Source: Chitinophagaceae bacterium
GTDB lineage: Bacteria; Bacteroidota; Bacteroidia; Chitinophagales; Chitinophagaceae
DNA length: 19,581 bases
Reading direction: 5' to 3'
NCBI GenBank assembly: GCA_947461495.1
Contig: CANHLV010000005.1
Location: 1-19,581 of the forward strand
A program made the translations under genes and the position numbers. The notes under the pieces are model-generated. The model had not been told where the DNA came from. It searched no databases and saw only the letters and a program-made list of their open reading frames with translations. This document shows, piece by piece, positions 6,883 through 14,864 of the stretch (its first letter is position 1; each line of letters opens with the position of its first letter).

Positions 6883-7065
6883 TTAAACCCAGATTTTGCA
6901 GTTGAAATCTATTACAAGAAAAAAATGCTGCAAAGACAAGCGTTTGCTTGATATTTTGATCTCAACATAATTCATTATGCTTTCGTCCAAAATATCGGCT
7001 CAAACACCCGTCTTTATTGCCTTTTTTCCTTTCATCACGATTCCAACTGCAAAATCCGGGTTAAA
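6883..7065. repeat. 183-bp imperfect palindrome (long inverted repeat) between convergent genes
   Basis: The left arm begins TTAAACCCAGATTTTGCAG at 6883; the right arm, read on the minus strand from 7065, begins TTTAACCCGGATTTTGCAG. Positions 6888-6909 and 7039-7060 match at 20 of 22. Further in, AAAGAC (6932-6937) pairs with GTCTTT (7010-7015), and GATATTTTG (6950-6958) pairs with CAAAATATC (6988-6996). CATAATTCATTATG (6966-6979) forms the tip. Several differences between arms are transitions that still allow G-U pairing on one strand. It holds no ORF. It could be a REP/MITE-like dispersed element or a structured RNA; a single copy cannot tell. Confidence 0.8.
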
Positions 7066-7079
7066 ATGGAAATTCAAAA

Positions 7080-7110
7080 AAAAAGCCGATACAAATTGTA
7101 TCGGCTTTTT
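7080..7110. terminator. Bidirectional terminator between the sirtuin and Omp28-like genes
   Basis: A perfect stem AAAAAGCCGATACA (7080-7093) and TGTATCGGCTTTTT (7097-7110) has a 3-base loop, with A and T tracts on its two sides. It can end transcription of both converging genes; the Omp28-like stop is 17 bases away. Confidence 0.9.
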
Positions 7111-7127
7111 AATTTATAATAAAAATA

Positions 7128-8231
7128 TTAATCAAAACCTATAGATGAACCAACAGCTGCATATTGAACATTATAAGTACCGGCGTTTGTAGTAGTACCA
7201 GTAGATCCATCAACAACAAAAGCTACAATACCACATTTTGTAGGAACCGCAGTATAAGAAGAGCCACCATATACAGTACCAGAAACAGGAATTGTGAATG
7301 GTAATTCGTATGTGTTATTTTTAGTTTGTGATGTTACAGGTATAGCATCACCGAATAAATCGGTTGCTGTTTTTCTTAAAACCCCATTGTGAACAAAATT
7401 TGTAATTGGGCTAACTCCTCCATATAAATAAGGAGTTGCGCCATACTGAGGAGAATAATAATTTACTTGTGGGTATACCAATTCATTTTCAACAAGTGCA
7501 ATTACAAGCTTCATACTTTTTTCAGTAGTAACATTGAACTTAACTTTTACAGAACCTGTTATGTTGGTTCCGCTTACAGTACTGTTGATCGCTAATCCCA
7601 AAGGAGCCCATTTTGCAAGTGCAGCATCCAATTCAGCTGGATCTTCGCTCCATTCTGTTTTACGATTAATGATAGCAGTTGGATAACCTGCAACATTAAA
7701 ATTAGAATTGAAAGTTGGATAATATTGGAACTTGTATGGATCAGTACCGCTACTACCGCCATGTACTGCTAAAGAAATACAGTTAGGGTGAGTTGGTTTA
7801 TATTGATCTAATGCATAAGCAACTCTAGGGCAATAGCCACACCAAGCACCTGTGCAGTCTTCAACAAGAATTTTTTGTGAGAATGGAGAAGCTGATTTTG
7901 ATACAACATTCAATGTTTTTATTTCAGAAGGCGAAGATCCTTTTGATGCTTTAATTGTGAAAGATCCCATCATTGTAGGAACATATTTGCTACTGATAGC
8001 AGTATTGTTGTTCAGCAAAAGATTACAGGTTGAGGTAATGTCATTACCACTCTTATCCGTTACGGTTATTTTAACGTAATCGAAATTATTCAATTCAATG
8101 GTAGAAGTAGATAATGATACACGCAAACTGTCTCCTGAACCATTAGTGTCGGTGGTGCCAGATTTTTTACATGAAGAAAAGAGCCCAGCGAATCCTATGC
8201 AGGCAATGCTTAGGAATAAAATTTTTTTCAT
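7128..8231 (-). CDS. Omp28-like outer-membrane lipoprotein with a CxxC thioredoxin-type motif
   Basis: This 367-residue protein starts with a lipoprotein signal peptide, and the lipobox LFSSC makes C21 the lipidated residue. The next residues, KKSGTTDTNGSGD, form a flexible linker. Residues 35-112 look like a bacterial Ig-like domain. From about 118 the Omp28 region begins with KILVEDCTGAWCGYCPR (C126, C131, C134), a thioredoxin-fold active-site motif in the pattern CTGxxCxxCP. The remainder is strand-rich, with GYPTAIINRKTEW near the cis-Pro position. Omp28 from Porphyromonas gingivalis is a surface-exposed putative adhesin; the redox role is inferred from the motif. It is divergent from the TlpA-like gene, 89 bases away. 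A weak -7-like TATTTTCA on the minus strand (8259-8252) is 20 bases upstream. Confidence 0.88.
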   Translation of the reverse strand: MKKILFLSIACIGFAGLFSSCKKSGTTDTNGSGDSLRVSLSTSTIELNNFDYVKITVTDKSGNDITSTCNLLLNNNTAISSKYVPTMMGSFTIKASKGSSPSEIKTLNVVSKSASPFSQKILVEDCTGAWCGYCPRVAYALDQYKPTHPNCISLAVHGGSSGTDPYKFQYYPTFNSNFNVAGYPTAIINRKTEWSEDPAELDAALAKWAPLGLAINSTVSGTNITGSVKVKFNVTTEKSMKLVIALVENELVYPQVNYYSPQYGATPYLYGGVSPITNFVHNGVLRKTATDLFGDAIPVTSQTKNNTYELPFTIPVSGTVYGGSSYTAVPTKCGIVAFVVDGSTGTTTNAGTYNVQYAAVGSSIGFD

Positions 8232-8242
8232 AAATAATTTTT

Positions 8243-8272
8243 TTTGAGGAATGAAAATAGGAAATATTTTTA
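8243..8272 (+). promoter_or_regulatory. Candidate promoter of the TlpA-like/DUF6029-like pair
   Basis: TTTG at 8243-8246 and TATTTTTA at 8265-8272 (7 of 8 to TAnnTTTG) are separated by 18 bases, within the normal spacing. The leader to the start codon would be about 45 bases. It overlaps the upstream region of the divergent Omp28-like gene, so the two could be co-regulated. Confidence 0.4.
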
Positions 8273-8320
8273 GAAAAAACTGATTGTATTTAAAAAAATG
8301 ATTACTTCGTAAAAAAAATC

Positions 8321-8818
8321 ATGAAAAAAACTGCACGTATTGGCTTATTGTTCTATTTGTTACTTACTGCAAATCTCGGAAAAGCACAGTCGGATTTCCC
8401 TTCCATCAAACTCAAATCAGTAAGTGGAAAGCTTATAGATTTTGCTGATTTAGCTGCGTCCAGTAAAGACACAATGGTTGTTTTGTCGTTTTGGGCCACT
8501 TGGTGCATTCCTTGTGTAACGGAGCTGGAAACTATTAATGATGTGCTAGAAGAAAAGCAAGCAATCAGACCTTTCAAATTTATAGGAGTTTCCATAGATG
8601 ACTCAAGAACTTCACAGCGGGTAAAACCATTTATAAAAGGTAAAGGTTGGAAATTTGATGTTCTGATGGATATCAATAGCGACCTTAAAAGAGAATTGAA
8701 TATTACCGATGTTCCTCATGTTTTGATTCTAAAAGACAATAAAATTGTATACAGACACACCGGCTATATAGCAGGAGAGGAAGACAATTTATTCGAAATC
8801 ATTAAAACCCTTAACTAA
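8321..8818 (+). CDS. TlpA/ResA-like periplasmic thioredoxin
   Basis: This 165-residue protein has a Sec signal peptide (MKKTARIGLLFYLLLTANLGKAQS, cleaved after about residue 22). The thioredoxin active site is FWATWCIPC (58-66; C62 and C65), and the cis-proline is in DVPHVLIL (130-137, P132). The core length is typical of TlpA-like reductases, which reduce disulfides or deliver electrons in the periplasm. FIGVSIDDS (87-95) is the family's beta-strand 3 region. Its likely partner is the adjacent outer-membrane protein, whose gene starts 14 bases after this stop and which has a single cysteine pair. No DsbD/CcdA-type electron donor is in the window. Confidence 0.92.
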   Translation: MKKTARIGLLFYLLLTANLGKAQSDFPSIKLKSVSGKLIDFADLAASSKDTMVVLSFWATWCIPCVTELETINDVLEEKQAIRPFKFIGVSIDDSRTSQRVKPFIKGKGWKFDVLMDINSDLKRELNITDVPHVLILKDNKIVYRHTGYIAGEEDNLFEIIKTLN

Positions 8819-8832
8819 CATTTATCATTTTT

Positions 8833-10455
8833 ATGTTTACATCCTCTTTCAAAAAAACAATTACTTTATTCATTGTTATTATCTGCTTTCATAACAATTT
8901 ATCAGCCCAAAATATCAATCAATACATTAAAGGACATTTTAACGGTAGCATTGAGAATTATTCTCAATATTATATGCGAGATGAAGAAATTGGCGCTTAC
9001 ATTCCACCCGACAGATATGGCTCTAACACATTCTTAAAACTGGACTATAATTATGGTAAATTTTCTACAGGTATACAATTGGAAAGTTACATGCCGCCTA
9101 TACTTGGATATTTTCCAGTTCCTGTAAGCAACCAAAATAAAATTGTCAATAAATATTTCAAATACACTGAAGACAAATTTTCAGTTCAGATTGGAGATTT
9201 TTATGAGCAGTTTGGTAGTGGTTTGATTTTTAGGGCATATGAGAATAGGCAAATTGGAATCAATAATGCCATGGAAGGTATCAATGTGCATGTTGATCCA
9301 ACATCTTTCTTAAAAATGAAAATCGTTTATGGTAGAACCAGAAAGATTATGGATTATGCCAATTCTGTTTCCAGAGGTATGGATGCGGAAATAGACGTCA
9401 ACAATTTATTGGGAATAAAAGAAAAAGACAAGACAACGCATGTAACCCTTGGCGGTAGTTATATGAGCAGGTATGAAGAGTATACCGGACCAATTGTTGA
9501 TTTCCCTGCGTCAGTTGCGGCAGTAGCTGCCAGACTGGACATTTCTTCAAACAATTTCACTTTAAGCAGTGAATATGCAGAAAAAGGAAAAGATCCAAAT
9601 TTACTAAACAATCAAAGTTTTGATAAAGGCAAAGCATTACAGGTGAATACTAGCTATACAAAAAATAATTTTGGAGCTACTGCAACTTTCAGAACACTTA
9701 CCAATATGAATTATGCAGCCGAAAGGGAAACTGAATTTACGTCTATTTCACCTTTGAATTTCTTACCGGCACTTACAAAGCAACATGATTATTTGACCAG
9801 CAATATTTATGTATATGCTACACAAGTAAAAGGTGAAGCAGGATTTCAAGCTGATGTCTATTACAATATTAAATCAGGAACTAAATTAGGTGGAAAATAC
9901 GGGACCAAAATTGCTGCTAATTTTTCTTATTACAATGGTTTGGATGACAGTACAGATATTTTTTCTATCAGCGATAAAAAATATTACAGAGACGCTAACA
10001 TAGAAATCAAGAAAAAATGGAATAAGAAACTGGAAACTACATTTGCATATCAGCATATCTTCTATAATGCTTCCGTAATTCAAGCTGTTTCTGAAGGGGA
10101 AGTAAATGCAGATATGATTGCCGCAGGGTTTTTGTATAAATTTGCAGCGAAGAAATCAGTTCGTGTTAAACTTGAAAATCTAACTACAAAAGACGACAAA
10201 GGTAGTTGGGCATCGGCTTTGACAGAATTTTCATTTTCTTCACCATATGCATTTTTCGTGAGTGATTTGTATAATTATGGCTCAACAAAAATTCACTATT
10301 ACAACCTTGGAGCGAGTGTTACCAAAAAATCAACACGATTCAGCTTAGGATTCGGCAAACAAAGAGCAGGTTTATTCTGTGTAGGAGGTGTTTGTCGTTT
10401 TGTGCCTGCTTCTTATGGATTTACGGCATCTTTGACAACCTCTTTTGCCAATTAA
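8833..10455 (+). CDS. DUF6029-like outer-membrane beta-barrel protein
   Basis: This 540-residue protein has a signal peptide (MFTSSFKKTITLFIVIICFHNNLSAQ). The mature part is a long run of alternating hydrophobic/polar strands rich in Tyr, Asn and Gly (FKYTEDKFSVQIGDFYEQFG, YNYGKFSTGIQLESY), as expected of an outer-membrane barrel, and it ends with a phenylalanine-containing strand TASLTTSFAN. It resembles the DUF6029 family of Bacteroidota, which I recall as a neighbour of Omp28-like and TlpA-like genes. The only cysteines after the signal peptide are C516 and C521 in FCVGGVCRFVPASYGF, a motif near the C-terminus. It lies in an operon with the TlpA-like gene. Transport substrate unknown. Confidence 0.8.
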   Translation: MFTSSFKKTITLFIVIICFHNNLSAQNINQYIKGHFNGSIENYSQYYMRDEEIGAYIPPDRYGSNTFLKLDYNYGKFSTGIQLESYMPPILGYFPVPVSNQNKIVNKYFKYTEDKFSVQIGDFYEQFGSGLIFRAYENRQIGINNAMEGINVHVDPTSFLKMKIVYGRTRKIMDYANSVSRGMDAEIDVNNLLGIKEKDKTTHVTLGGSYMSRYEEYTGPIVDFPASVAAVAARLDISSNNFTLSSEYAEKGKDPNLLNNQSFDKGKALQVNTSYTKNNFGATATFRTLTNMNYAAERETEFTSISPLNFLPALTKQHDYLTSNIYVYATQVKGEAGFQADVYYNIKSGTKLGGKYGTKIAANFSYYNGLDDSTDIFSISDKKYYRDANIEIKKKWNKKLETTFAYQHIFYNASVIQAVSEGEVNADMIAAGFLYKFAAKKSVRVKLENLTTKDDKGSWASALTEFSFSSPYAFFVSDLYNYGSTKIHYYNLGASVTKKSTRFSLGFGKQRAGLFCVGGVCRFVPASYGFTASLTTSFAN

Positions 10456-10488
10456 TCTAGTGATGATTGGGCGATATCAACAAACAAT

Positions 10489-10514
10489 TTCCCCCTTGGG
10501 GGGATTAAGGGGGC
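10489..10514. repeat. C-run/G-run intergenic element between convergent genes
   Basis: CCCCC (10491-10495), TT, GGGGGG (10498-10503), ATTAA, GGGGG (10509-10513), C. The C run can pair with either G run, giving a short or a 13-base-loop hairpin. It sits where two converging genes need termination, but it has no clear T tract. The same kind of motif is, to my memory, frequent between genes in Bacteroidota; that was not checked. Confidence 0.55.
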
Positions 10515-10516
10515 TG

Positions 10517-11950
10517 TTACTTTCGTTTCTCTTTAAACGCCACACCAAAATTTTTCAACTCTTTTAAAACCGGTGCATAGATTTCCTTTTTTGTAGGAAT
10601 CTGTACACCGGTTTCTTTTATGGTTCCATCTAATATAAACTTCGCAGCTATTCCTAGTGGCAAGCCTACAGTTTGAGCCATCGCGGTATGTAAATGGTCT
10701 TTCCCTTTAACCATCAAAGAACTATTAATAGAATGTTTTTTACCTGCATTCATGTATTCAATTTCATGAAGCATGACAATCATATCCTTATCAGTTTCTT
10801 TTAGTACTAGTTTTTTCTCTAAAGCGAATTGCAAAACATCAGCCGGACTGCAAAATCCTTTATCAATCATTGTTTCTGTGTCATCGATTCCAAGGAAGAA
10901 TAATTGTTTTAAAATCAAGTTTACACCTTCCATTTTAGAAGCCAACAAAGAGGCCGACTCATTATCTGCATAATTTTCATTTTTCATCAATTGCTCCAAT
11001 TTTTCAATCAATTGATTGGTTTCTGAAAACCTTTCAGATAATTTCTTATCCAACCATTGATTGAATCCTACCTTGTCAAAATGAAACTTAAAGAAATCAT
11101 TTAGTGATTTACCATCAGAATCAAAACATGGATTCTCATCTGTCAATTTCAATTCTACGATATTATTCCATCCTGTCATGAATTCAGGATAACGAAGGGT
11201 AGTTCTAACAAAGGTTTGAACTTTCGGCAAATCATACAAATCAATATAATTCAAACTGTTTCTGTTAGGATAATAACTGAATGTAATATTATTCTCATTT
11301 TCCAGGGAGACGGTATTGTTTCCTTTAAAAAGACTTTCATAAGGCTCTTCAATAATTATCCCTTCTTCTTTATAGATGGCACCAGCTTTTCCGGCGAGTA
11401 CAACATTCCTTGGATTCCAGCTGATTTTATAATGCCATGGATTATCATCACATTCAGGCGCAACTAATCCCCCACAATGACTTTTAAATGAAATGATATT
11501 CCCGCCATCGTGTTTGATTTCATCAATTAATTCCATTGCACTCATGTGGTCTATGCCAGGATCAAGTCCCATTTCACATAAAAATAACAAGCCCTTTTCT
11601 TTTACTTTAGATTCCAGTGCCAAGATTTTTTCGTCAGCATAAGAAGCCGTAAGTAATGATTTTCCAAATTCAATGCAATCTTCTGCAATTAAAATATGAA
11701 GAGAAGGAGGCATCATAGAAATAACAATATCACTAGATTTTACTAAAGCTTGCCTGTTAGCAGAATCATTAATATCCAATTCAACTGCATTAGAGTTGAC
11801 CCTTCTCTGAGTTTTCATGGTTATCAACTCAAGATTGGCATCGGCTACGGTTATGAACCAATTATTATAGACAGACTCATTAATCAAATATTCAATCAAC
11901 ACAGTTGCAGATTTACCTGCGCCAAATAATAAAATATTTTTTACACTCAT
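10517..11950 (-). CDS. Saccharopine dehydrogenase (saccharopine reductase family)
   Basis: This 477-residue oxidoreductase has an N-terminal Rossmann domain with ILLFGAGKSA (6-15) and ends its first half at VISMMPPSLH (76-85). The family signatures GLDPGIDHMSA (128-138) and HCGGLVAPECDDNPWHYK (158-175) are those of the glutamate-forming saccharopine dehydrogenases (LYS9/LKR-SDH C-terminal half). These interconvert saccharopine with aminoadipate semialdehyde and glutamate in lysine catabolism. Residues 305-375 hold a charged helical insertion (KLSERFSETNQLIEKLEQL). The stretch MVKGKDHLHTAMAQTVGLPLGIAAKFILDG (from about 423) is the C-terminal family block. No lysine-ketoglutarate reductase partner is adjacent, so the pathway step is inferred. 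It is divergent from gyrA. Confidence 0.9.
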   Translation of the reverse strand: MSVKNILLFGAGKSATVLIEYLINESVYNNWFITVADANLELITMKTQRRVNSNAVELDINDSANRQALVKSSDIVISMMPPSLHILIAEDCIEFGKSLLTASYADEKILALESKVKEKGLLFLCEMGLDPGIDHMSAMELIDEIKHDGGNIISFKSHCGGLVAPECDDNPWHYKISWNPRNVVLAGKAGAIYKEEGIIIEEPYESLFKGNNTVSLENENNITFSYYPNRNSLNYIDLYDLPKVQTFVRTTLRYPEFMTGWNNIVELKLTDENPCFDSDGKSLNDFFKFHFDKVGFNQWLDKKLSERFSETNQLIEKLEQLMKNENYADNESASLLASKMEGVNLILKQLFFLGIDDTETMIDKGFCSPADVLQFALEKKLVLKETDKDMIVMLHEIEYMNAGKKHSINSSLMVKGKDHLHTAMAQTVGLPLGIAAKFILDGTIKETGVQIPTKKEIYAPVLKELKNFGVAFKEKRK

Positions 11951-11970
11951 AAAAGCGGTTTAACGTATCA

Positions 11971-12017
11971 AGATTAAGATATCAAATCAAAGAGGCAGCA
12001 AGATAGAATCTTAATCT
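11971..12017 (-). promoter_or_regulatory. 10-bp inverted repeat in the leader of the saccharopine dehydrogenase gene
   Basis: AGATTAAGAT (11971-11980) and ATCTTAATCT (12008-12017) are exact complements separated by 27 bases. It lies between a candidate minus-strand -7 box TAACTTTG (12033-12026) and the start codon at 11950, so it may be an mRNA stem-loop or an operator. Function unproven. Confidence 0.4.
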
Positions 12018-12025
12018 AAAACCCC

Positions 12026-12033
12026 CAAAGTTA
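12026..12033 (-). promoter_or_regulatory. Candidate -7 box of the saccharopine dehydrogenase gene
   Basis: On the minus strand the sequence is TAACTTTG, an exact fit to TAnnTTTG, 75 bases upstream of the start codon. No upstream TTTG at the right distance is seen, so support is limited. Confidence 0.3.
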
Positions 12034-12162
12034 ATCCACCAAAATATAAGCGTATTTTTCTTTTGAAAACTTGTCCACAAACTAACTCATTTGTGTAAAA
12101 AATATGTTGAAAAACAATGGTAAATAGTATCGTAAATCAACAATAAAACGGCTTTAAAATGC

Positions 12163-12170
12163 TACATTTG
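12163..12170 (+). promoter_or_regulatory. Probable -7 promoter box of gyrA
   Basis: TACATTTG fits TAnnTTTG exactly and ends 16 bases before the gyrA ATG. The upstream region lacks an obvious TTTG at the normal distance. The position agrees with the boxes of pdhA and thrS. Confidence 0.5.
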
Positions 12171-12186
12171 CTGACTATAAAAAATT

Positions 12187-14811
12187 ATGGAAAATCAAGA
12201 TCAATTTGAAGGCGAAAACCTTAACAACAGAGGGAAAATAATACCGGTTAACATCGAAGAACAAATGAAAACATCTTACATCGATTACTCGATGAGTGTT
12301 ATCGTTGGAAGGGCGCTTCCTGATGTGAGAGATGGTTTAAAACCTGTACACCGAAGAGTACTGTTTGGGATGAACGAACTGAGTAATAACAGTAACAAAC
12401 CTTATAAAAAATCTGCGCGTATTGTTGGTGAGGTAATGGGTAAATATCACCCACATGGTGATGCCTCAATTTATGATACGATGGTTCGTATGGCTCAGGA
12501 TTGGTCGATGCGTTATAAAATGATCGACGGTCAGGGTAATTTTGGTAGTCAGGATGGAGATCCTCCTGCTGCCATGCGTTACACCGAGGTAAGGATGGAA
12601 AAATTTGCGGAGGCCATGATGGAAGACATCGACAAGGAAACCGTAGATTATCAATTCAACTTTGATGATTCTTTAAAAGAACCAACGGTATTGCCTACAC
12701 GAATTCCACAATTATTATTGAATGGAAGTAGCGGTATCGCCGTAGGGATGGCTACCAATATGATGCCTCATAACCTAAATGAAGTTATTGATGGCTGTAT
12801 CGCTTATATCGAAAACAATGACATCACCCTTGATGAGTTGGTGAAGCATGTTAAAGCTCCGGATTTCCCAACAGGTGGAATTATTTATGGCTATGAAGGT
12901 GTAAAACAAGCCTTATTTACCGGAAGAGGAAGAGTGGTTTTGAGAGGTAAAACTACAGTGGAATCAGATGCTCGTGGCAGAGAAAAAATTGTGATCACAG
13001 AAATCCCTTATCAAGTTAACAGAGATACGCTTACTCAAAAAATTGGTGATCTTATCAATGAAAAAGTCATTGAAGGCATCAGTGATGTAAATAATGAAAG
13101 TAATAATAAAGAAGGAACCAGAATTGTTGTTGAACTGAAAAAAGATGCGGTAGCGCAGGTTGTTATCAACCAATTGTATAAATATTCTGAATTACAAACT
13201 TCCTATGGCATTAATAATGTGGCTTTGGTAAAAGGAAGACCACGTCAATTAAATATCAAAGATCTGATTTCTGAGTTTATTGAATTCAGACATGAAGTGG
13301 TGGTAAGAAGAACTCAATTTGAGCTAAGAAAAGCAGAAGAGAGAGCTCATATTTTATTGGGTTACATCATTGCATTGGATAATCTAGATGCAGTTATCAA
13401 ATTGATCAGAGAAAGTTCAACACCTGTATTAGCACATGAAGGATTGAAGTCTAATTTTGGCATGAGTGATATTCAGGCTAAAGCAGTATTGGAATTAAGA
13501 CTGCAGAGATTAACCGGAATGGAAATCGAGAAAATCAGAGAAGAACATGCTGAAATCATGAAAGTGATTGAGCGATTAAAAGAAATTCTGGCTAATGAAG
13601 GATTACGTTTTGAAATCATCAAAACTGAATTAATGGAAGTCAAAGCTAAATTCGGTGATGAAAGAAAATCAGAAATCATTTATGCTGATGATGAAATCAA
13701 TATGTTGGATCTGATTGAAGAAGAAGATGTGGTGGTTACGATTTCTCATATGGGCTATATCAAAAGAACCTCAGCTAATGAGTATCGCCAACAAAGAAGA
13801 GGTGGCCGTGGCGCAAAAGGAAGTAGTACTCGTCAGGAAGACTATATTGAACATCTGTTTGTCGCCTCTACTCACCATACCTTATTGTTCTTTACAGAAA
13901 AAGGACGTTGCTTCTGGTTAAAAGTATATCAGATTCCTGAAGGAGATAAAACTAGCAAAGGAAGGGCACTCCAGAACATGATACAAATTCCTGCTGATGA
14001 CAAAGTACGAGCCATTATTGATGTTAAGAATCTGGAAGACGAAGAGTACATCAAAAACAATTACATCGTTCTATGTACACAAAATGGTATCATCAAAAAA
14101 ACAGATCTTGAAGATTTCAGTAGACCACGCCAAAATGGTATAAATGCTATAAATATTCTCGAAGGAGATCGGTTGATTGCAGCTGAATTGACAGATGGTA
14201 ATTGTGAAATCATGCTAGCTGTTAAAAGCGGAAGAGCGATTCGTTTTCACGAATCTGCTGTTAGAAGCACAGGACGTGGCGGTATAGGTGTTTATGGGAT
14301 TGAAGTTGATGAAGCTGGCGATGAATTGGTAGGTATGATTTGCGTGAATAAAGAAGATAAAACCAAAACGATTTTGGTTGTAAGTGAGAAAGGATACGGC
14401 AAACGTACTTTCATGGACGACCCTGAAACTGGTGAAGCCAATTACAGAATTACTCATCGTGGCGGTAAAGGTGTCAAAACAATTAGTGTGACAGAAAAAA
14501 CCGGAAAATTGGTAGGGTTGCTCGCTGTTACAGAAAAAGAAGATTTGATGATTACTTGTGTAAGCGGAGTTACAATTCGGATGTCTGTTAGTGGTATCAG
14601 AGAACAAGGCAGAGCTACGCAAGGCGTTAAATTGATAAAAGTTGATGATGGAGATGAAATTGCAGCCATCACCCAATTAGATGAAATGGAAGAGGAAGTT
14701 AATTCAGAATCAATTACTACTGAATCGACTGATACAAATGAGGAGTCAAATGATTCAACAGATACAGAGGTTTCGGATACTGAAAATCCTACTGTTGATC
14801 CTACTGAATAA
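12187..14811 (+). CDS. gyrA: DNA gyrase subunit A
   Basis: This is an 874-residue type IIA topoisomerase subunit that cuts and rejoins DNA; with GyrB it introduces negative supercoils using ATP. It has the winged-helix/tower N-terminal part with SMSVIVGRALPDVRDGLKPV (35-54) and HPHGDASIYDTMVRMAQ (88-104). The catalytic tyrosine is Y132 in AAMRYTEVR. The GyrA box QRRGGRG (536-542), needed for DNA wrapping, shows it is GyrA and not ParC. The C-terminal beta-pinwheel repeats follow, and an acidic Ser/Thr/Glu tail occupies the last 45 or so residues, as in other GyrA proteins. Position 93 (E. coli S83) is alanine, while the D87 equivalent (D97) is kept. The gene is alone, with its own promoter box and terminator. 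Confidence 0.98.
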   Translation: MENQDQFEGENLNNRGKIIPVNIEEQMKTSYIDYSMSVIVGRALPDVRDGLKPVHRRVLFGMNELSNNSNKPYKKSARIVGEVMGKYHPHGDASIYDTMVRMAQDWSMRYKMIDGQGNFGSQDGDPPAAMRYTEVRMEKFAEAMMEDIDKETVDYQFNFDDSLKEPTVLPTRIPQLLLNGSSGIAVGMATNMMPHNLNEVIDGCIAYIENNDITLDELVKHVKAPDFPTGGIIYGYEGVKQALFTGRGRVVLRGKTTVESDARGREKIVITEIPYQVNRDTLTQKIGDLINEKVIEGISDVNNESNNKEGTRIVVELKKDAVAQVVINQLYKYSELQTSYGINNVALVKGRPRQLNIKDLISEFIEFRHEVVVRRTQFELRKAEERAHILLGYIIALDNLDAVIKLIRESSTPVLAHEGLKSNFGMSDIQAKAVLELRLQRLTGMEIEKIREEHAEIMKVIERLKEILANEGLRFEIIKTELMEVKAKFGDERKSEIIYADDEINMLDLIEEEDVVVTISHMGYIKRTSANEYRQQRRGGRGAKGSSTRQEDYIEHLFVASTHHTLLFFTEKGRCFWLKVYQIPEGDKTSKGRALQNMIQIPADDKVRAIIDVKNLEDEEYIKNNYIVLCTQNGIIKKTDLEDFSRPRQNGINAINILEGDRLIAAELTDGNCEIMLAVKSGRAIRFHESAVRSTGRGGIGVYGIEVDEAGDELVGMICVNKEDKTKTILVVSEKGYGKRTFMDDPETGEANYRITHRGGKGVKTISVTEKTGKLVGLLAVTEKEDLMITCVSGVTIRMSVSGIREQGRATQGVKLIKVDDGDEIAAITQLDEMEEEVNSESITTESTDTNEESNDSTDTEVSDTENPTVDPTE

Positions 14812-14830
14812 TTTCGATTGAGTTATGAAC

Positions 14831-14864
14831 AAAGAGGCTGTTTTACTTAATAAACAGCCTCTTT
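14831..14864. terminator. Bidirectional terminator between gyrA and the DUF1648 gene
   Basis: A perfect 13-bp stem, AAAGAGGCTGTTT (14831-14843) and AAACAGCCTCTTT (14852-14864), has an 8-base loop. T-rich sequence follows on the plus strand. The right arm overlaps the first two bases of the stop codon of the converging minus-strand gene. Confidence 0.9.

Noticed and set aside
12071..12095. DnaA-box-like TTGTCCACA and a CACAAA-N8-TTTGTG inverted repeat upstream of gyrA, as a possible origin or operator
   Set aside because: Only one near-match to TTATCCACA and no AT-rich unwinding region with further boxes; a 6-bp repeat of this kind is expected by chance.
14215..14676. Long minus-strand open frame inside gyrA (153 codons)
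   Set aside because: It is an antisense shadow of the GyrA C-terminal domain, with a low-complexity translation and no recognisable protein features.
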